Below are positions 58,212-64,000 of a stretch of DNA of 64,000 nucleotides, one piece after another (positions within the stretch are counted from its first letter, which is position 1; every line of letters begins with the position of its first letter). Both the position numbers and the translations under genes were made by a program. This stretch comes from Hygrophila difformis (lineage: Eukaryota > Streptophyta > Magnoliopsida > Lamiales > Acanthaceae): assembly GCA_030278955.1 (NCBI GenBank), contig JAOANR010000012.1, forward strand, positions 28,513,977 through 28,577,976. Reading direction: 5' to 3'. The notes beneath the pieces were generated by a model that saw only the letters and a program-made list of their open reading frames with translations, made no database searches and was not told the origin of the DNA.

Positions 58212-58709
58212 GCCACGAGCGGTTACCCTGATAATTGGTTGGGGCAACTCCAACCATTCCTTGTGGGCAATCACCCTGATGGAGATAACGCAGATGACCT
58301 AGAAATTCTTCTTTCTGATATGGTCACCAGTTTGTCATTTTCCATCTGAGGGAAGCGGACTCTGGACCGATGTTTGGACTACTTGGAGCGGCTTCAACTA
58401 GACTATACTCGGGCAGTGGAGGACGTCGACAGATGCCATGAAGCTGAGCATCTTCTCTATCGACAGAAACGTTAATTAGAGGACATCATAGGCTACCTTG
58501 ATGAGCACGAAGATTTGGGCGTTCATCTACGACCTTTCTTGGACTTTCAAAATACCCTCAATGAAGTGCTCGAGGACCTCACACAACAGCGTCATAAATA
58601 CCAAAGTGAGGTAAAGGAATTCCAGACAAACTGGGAGGACTTGCTTCCACAGCTTCAGGCTCTGACCGACGAGAATCCCACTCCCAGGGTTGTTCGTCGG
58701 TTCCGTTGA
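58212..58709 (+). pseudogene. coiled-coil ORF, copy 2 (two in-frame stops)
   Basis: This aligns with copy 1 along its length. NHPDGDNADDLEILLSDMV matches LHPQGDDARRFEVLLMDID. A TGA in the next motif (58347-58349) separates SFSI from GKRTLDRCLDYLERL. A TAA follows RQKR (~58474). The C-terminus FQTNWEDLLPQLQALTDENPT matches YQTTWEKLLRRLDGLLEEEPT. It is a diverged tandem paralogue with no recognised domain. Confidence 0.45.
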
Positions 58710-58734
58710 TTGAGTCATTCTATATTCTCTTCCC

Positions 58735-60000
58735 AATACGATGGGAAGTATTTTTTCAAATAAAGAGCATTTACACTCTCATGCTTTTGCTTTCCATCCT
58801 TGTCAATGAGTGTAAATAAACCGTTTCCAATATCCGTTTGAATAATGTAAGGTCCTTCCCAGTTGGGAGACTATTTCCCAAATTCATCATTTTTCTTTTG
58901 TAATGGCAAAATAGTTTTCCAAACTAAATCACCAATATGAAATGGATTGGCTATAACCCTCTTATTATAATACCGAGCCCTTCTTTGGGCCTCTCTTTCC
59001 ATATTATCAATTGCCTTTAATCGGTCTGAGCTAGTTTGTTCCAGTTCCCTCATAAGTATAGTCTCATGAACATCACTTGGAATTGTCCCTACATTCATGG
59101 TACGACTACTGGGCACTTTGATTTCCATGGGCAGCACTGCATCTTGAACATAAGTTAGCCTCTACGGAGTGAATCCTGTGGCAGTACTTTTGGTATTTCG
59201 ACAAGCCCATAACGCCGTGGACAAATTCTCATGCCATTTTCTAGGCTTGTATTCAATTATTTTCTTGATAATATTAATTAAAATTTTATTTGCCGAATCA
59301 GCCTGGCCATTTGCTTGATGATAGTAGGGGGATGAGTGGTAAAGCTTGATCTTGAATGAAGCTAAATAATCAGTGAATTGCCCCCCAAGAAACACTGTCC
59401 CCCATCTGTGGTGATAGAGTGAGGTATCCCATACCGATGAATAATATGTGAGTCGATGAAATCAATAACATCCTTCTGAGCTATTGATTTCAAAGGTATA
59501 GCCTCCACCCACTTAGTAAAATAATATGCCGCTACGATAATAAACTTATGCCCCTTGCTTGAGGGTGGATGGATCATCCCTATGATGTCCATGGCCCAAG
59601 ATTTAAAGGGCCATGGTTTGATCATATAATTCAAGTCACATATAAGGACGTGTCTAAGGTTGGCATGCCTTTGGCATGCCTCACACCCTTGGGCATATTT
59701 AATACAATCCTCGTATATGGTGGGCCAATAGTATCCATACCTATGGATAGTCCATCGCATGTTCAGGCCTGCCCTATGAGCCTCGCAAATGCCCTCGTGG
59801 ACCTCTGCCATAACTTTCTTGGCTTCTGTTTGCCCTAAACATAACAAGAGAACATCTTCAACTGTTCGCTTATATAGATCTTCCCCAATCAGGATAAACC
59901 TTGAAGCCTTGGCCTTAAGTTTCTTATCATCAGTATGGGGATTTTTAAAATAAGCAATGATCTCTGATCTCCAGTCAGATGGCGGCAGTGCCATAGTGTC
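58735..60000 (-). pseudogene. Ty3/Gypsy integrase fragment
   Basis: Minus-strand order: ..ASRFILIGEDLYKR, an HHCC zinc-binding region (EVHEGICEAH...CIKYAQGCEACQRH), a catalytic core with SWAMDIIG and TTDGGQCF, and an integrase C-terminus ending NWEGPY near 58850-58860. The third catalytic residue, usually NGQAE, reads NGQAD. One frameshift near 59390 (CFLGG) and two TAG codons (59164-59162 and 58873-58871, at positions usually TPYRL and KWSPNW) break it. RT and RNase H are absent. The plus-strand ORFs at 55-58.7 kb lie antisense, downstream of integrase. Confidence 0.85.
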
Positions 60001-60143
60001 ATTGCTTAGTGGAGGAAGTAGGGTTGCCCCCCGGGTGCCACAGTATCGATATTTAGTGGCGGAAGGAGGGTTGCCCTCCCGGGTGCCATACTACCTGATT
60101 CATCAGGTATGAGACTATCTTCCCTTAGGCTTCCCTCTACGCG
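60001..60143. other. junction sequence between Gypsy pol fragment and putative LTR
   Basis: A short imperfect duplication, GGGTTGCC(CCC/CTCC)CGGGTGCCA, appears at about 60020-60090 with GTGGCGGAAGG / TAGTGGAGGAAG before it. Nothing else is seen. Confidence 0.4.
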
Positions 60144-62600
60144 AGGTGTCTTGATAATGGCCAAAATTGACCATTATTTTCAATCTATTTCCGTGTCTAA
60201 ACATGGGCATTTGATCGCATTCCGGTCTTATTTAAATAAGAAAGCAGTTGAATTTGACATATTTATGCAAGTTTGTATAAATAATAAGCTGGTATTGAAA
60301 AATACAAAAATATTGTTTATTTTATTAAATTTGTGTTAAGAAAACCCAAAAACATGATAAAATATTAAAAATCCTACACTTGATTAATTTTGGTTCGGTG
60401 TTGTCTATTCTGTGGAACACAGGTCTATTAGATGGAACACAAACCAAATAATCAAGTGGAACAAAATATGCATATTTATATTATTTTATATTTTGATATA
60501 TATTTATTTATATTTTCTTTATGTTTATTTTTATCTCCATTTTCTGCCTTAATTAAATTAATTGGTTCAATAATCACTTTTAATTTCAATTAAATGTAGG
60601 TGATTTGGCCCAATAAATTTTCAGTCCAGTCCACTACCATCATTGGCCCAATGTGAAGCCCAATTACATTTTCAGTCCAAAACCCCTTAAGCCCATTACA
60701 CCCATTTCCACCTTTGGCCCATTACACCACTTAAGCCCAAACCTAAGCCCAACCATCCTAACCCTAATCCTAACCCTAACCCTACACCCCTTTCATTTTT
60801 CCGGCACCGCTGACCACCGCTCCGGCGACAGCTCCGCCACCCATCTTCCCATTTTCCAATCTCCACCGCAACCTCCCACTCACGACTGCCACCGCCGCTC
60901 ATTTCCTCCATTTCCGACGACTTTCTCGCCACCAACAGCCCAGCCTCCGACAACCCATCTCCACCTCCGGCGAGCAATTCCGGCCACAACTGAGTCACGG
61001 TCGCCGCCCTCTCCAACCCGAGCAGTCCAGCCGCCGACCATCCTCCATCTCCTCCTACAGATCCGGCCTCCGGCCTCCTCCTCAACTTCAGTCATCTCCA
61101 GCCATCCCGAGGCGCCCAAATCGAGCATCCCTCAACCGCCGTCTGCCGCCCTCTTTAGCAAGAAATGGAAGATGAACAAAAAAAAAATGAAATGGGTTGG
61201 AGAAGAAAGGGTGCGGTTTAAAAAAGAGAAAGCAAAAGAAAATGGAAGAGGAGAAGCAAGAAAAAATGGGGGAAGGAAAGAAAGAGGAAGAAAGAAGAAA
61301 CCTGTCGAGAATGAAGAGAAATGGAGAAGAAGAAAATAAAAGAGGAAAGAGGAAGAGAAAATAAGGAAAAAGATAGATAAAATTTATCCGGACCTTGGGA
61401 CCTCGGTGGCGCTAAAGAAATCAGTGTCGCGAGGCCATGTTTAGCGACACGGAGCCTAGGGACAGGAAAATTGCTTAAGGACTGGGGATGTTTAGAGACA
61501 CAAAATCCTGTCGCGAAACTGTGCCTCGCGACTGGAAAAATGGCATAGGGACAGTGAGAGAGTCTCCGGACAGATGGCTAGAGACAGAGACTCCAGTCGC
61601 TAGAGTGTGCCTCGCGACTGGAGCACATTTAGCGCCACGGAGCAGTTCCGCGTCACGGAGAGAGAAAAACAAAAGCAGGGAGGCGCGACAGCGACAGGTC
61701 ACTTGACCTCCATGCCACTCCCATTCCACAATTTACTCACATGTCAAAACACTTGGGGAGTCCCTGGAGCTGAAGTCCCGCAAGTGTTAGAGTTTTTGTC
61801 TTTTCTTCATGGACCTCAAGTCCCGCCCCCTCCTGCGCGTCATCCCGGAGCTAAAAAGTGTGTCCTGAACCAGAATTTGTTTCACAACAGGCATAATTGT
61901 TTAGCGACTGGGTGAGCCTTGAGTGGGCCTAGGGCTTATTTTCACTCATCTATAAATAGATCTTCCCACCCCCTTGAACAGTAACCTAGCTACACTTAGT
62001 TTTTTTTTTAGTTGTTCTTGGAGGCACCACTGTGCTCTCCAAGATTAGTGTAGGTAGATAGTTTAATTTATTTTCATGCCATGTAGGAGTAGATCTTAGC
62101 TTAGTTTAATTTATGCTTTGTAATAAATGAGTGTAGCTAGTGTTCATTTTCTTTCCCAGTTTATATTTTTGTATTTTTAGGTTTCAAACACTTAATTAAT
62201 AAGTGTATTTTGAACCATGTTTTGTTGATTTAATCAAGAAAATGCTTCCCAAAAATCTGTCATGTGTTTATTCCGTGGAGTATTTATTGTCTTGTTTGTA
62301 TTTTGGCCACTTGACCATGTTTTTGTGTTGTAGTTAGATTTAATGCTTTCTTTTAAATTAATAAAATGCACAAACACTATATGCTTATCTCTTGATAGAT
62401 TTAGTGTAGGTTTTATTTTTTAAATTTCAGTTTATTAGCATAGTCTGTTTTAGGATTAGTCTTTGCTCTTTTTTTTATTATTTTTATTTTTATTTTTTTA
62501 TGTTCTGTTCTTAGGTTTTGTTTAGTTTTAGGTAGTTTATTTATTTTATTTTTAGCTCTAGTACATTAGATCTAACTAGGGATGATATTAAAAGTGTTTG
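60144..62600 (+). mobile_element. putative long LTR (U3 and R region) of a retroelement
   Basis: TGATAATGGCCAAAATTGACC at 60152 onward reads like a plant Gypsy LTR start. A TATA box CTATAAATAG (61950-61959) lies 1.8 kb in, and AATAAA (62122) about 170 bp later could be the poly(A) signal. The middle is a C/T-rich then A/G-rich low-complexity stretch (60650-61350) and then the first hairpin group. No partner LTR is in the window, so both the boundaries and the call are tentative. Confidence 0.35.
61425..61619 (+). repeat. hairpin repeats, group 1 (three units)
   Basis: Three 25-nt units with 11-nt arms and 3-nt loop. At 61425-61449: TGTCGCGAGGC / CAT / GTTTAGCGACA. At 61509-61533: TGTCGCGAAAC / TGT / GCCTCGCGACT. 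At 61595-61619: AGTCGCTAGAG / TGT / GCCTCGCGACT, whose pairing extends by CTCC/GGAG outside. The arms are imperfect. The spacing is about 85 bp. Confidence 0.7.
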
Positions 62601-62641
62601 TGCATATTTATTTAAAAATTGCATCTCCTATATTGTATTGC

Positions 62642-63107
62642 ATTACGTTGTAACCCCACGGGTTGCAACGTAATTTTCCCGTTGTGATCCCACGGATCAC
62701 AACGCACTTCCCTACAATGCAATATAAGGCGTTATGCTGCCAAAATTTTGTAAAATTTTTAAAAATCCCTCTGTCGCGAAACCCCTGTCGCGGACCCACG
62801 GTCCGCGACACATTCCTTGATTAGCGACCGAGGACCCAAATACTTGCAATTTATTCTGGAAGGGCTCTGTCGCGAAACCCCTGTCGCGGACCCACTGTCC
62901 GCGACACACTCCTTGTTCCGCGACAGGAATTATGCCCTTGTTGGATTTTCAAACCTTGTGTCACTAGACCCCTGTCGCAAGGCCACGCCTAGCGACACGG
63001 ATTTTTGTCTAGCGACACAACAAACCCTAATTTTCAAAATATCCAATTTCTCTTATTTCCCACCTCTCTGTCGTGATCCCCCTGTCGTGGACCCACGGTT
63101 CACGACA
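62642..63107 (+). repeat. hairpin repeats, group 2 (six units, arms co-vary)
   Basis: Units: 62642-62674 (14-nt arms ATTACGTTGTAACC / GGTTGCAACGTAAT); 62680-62704 (CGTTGTGATCC, CAC, GGATCACAACG, perfect); 62786-62810 (TGTCGCGGACC, CAC, GGTCCGCGACA, perfect); 62882-62906 (TGTCGCGGAC / GTCCGCGACA); 62973-62997 (TGTCGCAAGGC, CAC, GCCTAGCGACA, one mismatch); 63083-63107 (TGTCGTGGACC, CAC, GGTTCACGACA, one wobble). The last four lie in longer ~60-bp units spaced ~91-110 bp, each preceded by a half-arm copy (CTGTCGCGAAACCCC) and followed by another (AGCGAC or ACGACA). Confidence 0.85.
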
Positions 63108-63126
63108 CAAATTCTGTCTCACGACA

Positions 63127-64000
63127 TGCATGGCACTCTCTTGCCAAATTTCTATTCTCCATCGCATCCCATTAATTGATTGAACCTTTATATTAATATT
63201 TTGAGGTTGAAATCCAATGATCTCAACCCATGATTAATTTGATATAAAGAACTTTGTTCAATTTTCCATTAAAAGACTCATCTACAAAAATTCAACTCTA
63301 ATGATCTAAGTATATAATCCAGACTGTAATTGATTAATTAATTATGGAATGAGTGATTATTTAGACCATGAAGAGTAACTATGGATTAATTTCTATACCC
63401 TTGCATGAGAAACCGATGTCTCTCATACAAGATGACCCAAAAATATTTTCTTTTATTTATTTTGTCATTTCCATGTTGTGTGAAACAACTAGTACGAGAT
63501 ATAACAGACTAATGTTGGCGGGTATTCCCACACGGATAAACTAGCTCGTGGTCTGTATATCAATTACTAGATGTTATTTTGCATGGTCCGGATAGTGGTC
63601 GGTGGAAACCTTGGCGGTTCGTCCATCCGGGATTATAATAGCTGCTCAGCTGACTCCTATCCGGATACAATTTTATTTTCTTTATTTTAATTTCAATCCC
63701 GAATCTGGAGCTGTAGTAATGTTAGATGATATATGCCAATGTCATCTAATAATTATTGCAGTAATAGAACATGTGGGTTTTTATCCAGTTCACAGATAGT
63801 GGAGTCTAAGATGACGGCGGAAACTGTCATTTAAGGCATTCCACTGTCTAAAAATCATTCCATCCAAATGAGAGGGAAATTGGACAGCAGATGTTTGCAG
63901 TCCACCCAATCGTTTTGCCATCTTTTTAGCAAAATAAATTCTTCTCATCTCCGGCAATTTCATCTCTGTGTATCAACTTCTGTCTAAACCCACCTTATAT
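63127..64000. other. right-end DNA, nothing recognised
   Basis: AT-rich sequence with no convincing coding exon, RNA gene or TE terminus. It may belong to the retroelement that begins at about 60150. Confidence 0.35.

Noticed and set aside
60760..60785. Interstitial telomere repeat (CCTAACCCTAATCCTAACCCTAACCC)
   Set aside because: Only about four imperfect units, and not the plant CCCTAAA unit. It is at the edge of the C-rich tract.
60653..61339. A 228-codon plus-strand ORF
   Set aside because: The first half is P/S/T from C/T-rich DNA and the second half K/E/R from an A/G-rich tract. This is low-complexity sequence within a putative LTR U3.
62642..63126. CRISPR-like array
   Set aside because: Units are palindromes of changing sequence without constant repeats and unique equal-length spacers, in plant DNA.

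Overview
This window is plant nuclear DNA: AT-rich, intron-rich, with land-plant genes and a heavy load of plant transposable elements (TEs). The gene set fits a core eudicot. I cannot name the family or species from sequence alone.

Four host genes look intact. (1) CCT7, the eta subunit of the cytosolic chaperonin (+, 3975-9501, 14 coding exons, 562 aa). (2) A LEUNIG-type Groucho/TLE-like corepressor (-, 26838-20049, 18 coding exons, 888 aa) that uses two GC-AG introns. (3) A single-exon protein-kinase-like gene lacking the HRD aspartate and DFG motif, so probably a pseudokinase (-, 31663-30587, 358 aa). (4) An AKT1-type Shaker K+ channel with ankyrin and KHA domains (-, 37784-33230, 11 exons, 879 aa). 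In all three spliced genes the exon phases add up exactly. They have no evident functional link and are ordinary neighbours separated by TEs.

The rest is TE strata, many with readable boundaries. DNA elements: a 0.87-kb element (1327-2200), a 5.7-kb Mutator-like element (MULE) with a degraded transposase and a convergent Ulp1-type gene (10407-16121), a 719-bp near-perfect foldback (32044-32762) and a 1.26-kb element with ~200-bp terminal inverted repeats (TIRs) (40497-41755). All four have 9-bp target-site duplications (TSDs). There are two Helitrons on the minus strand (16330-19706, 38059-39974) and a family of ~260-bp Stowaway-like MITEs, one nested inside another. Retroelements: two related tRNA-derived SINEs, TRIM elements in two introns of the K+ channel gene, and a young gag-only LTR element (43844-48882) whose two 511-bp LTRs differ at 3 sites by eye and whose pol region is replaced by a GC-rich GCCGCCAGC array. 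The right 13 kb is a mosaic of decayed Copia and Gypsy pol pieces, antisense accessory reading frames (including two diverged tandem copies of an unrecognised coiled-coil ORF) and a putative long LTR.

The most unexplained structure is a set of about nine 25-bp hairpins with 11-3-11 geometry at 61425-61619 and 62642-63107. Their arms change together while the spacing, and often a CAC loop, is kept.
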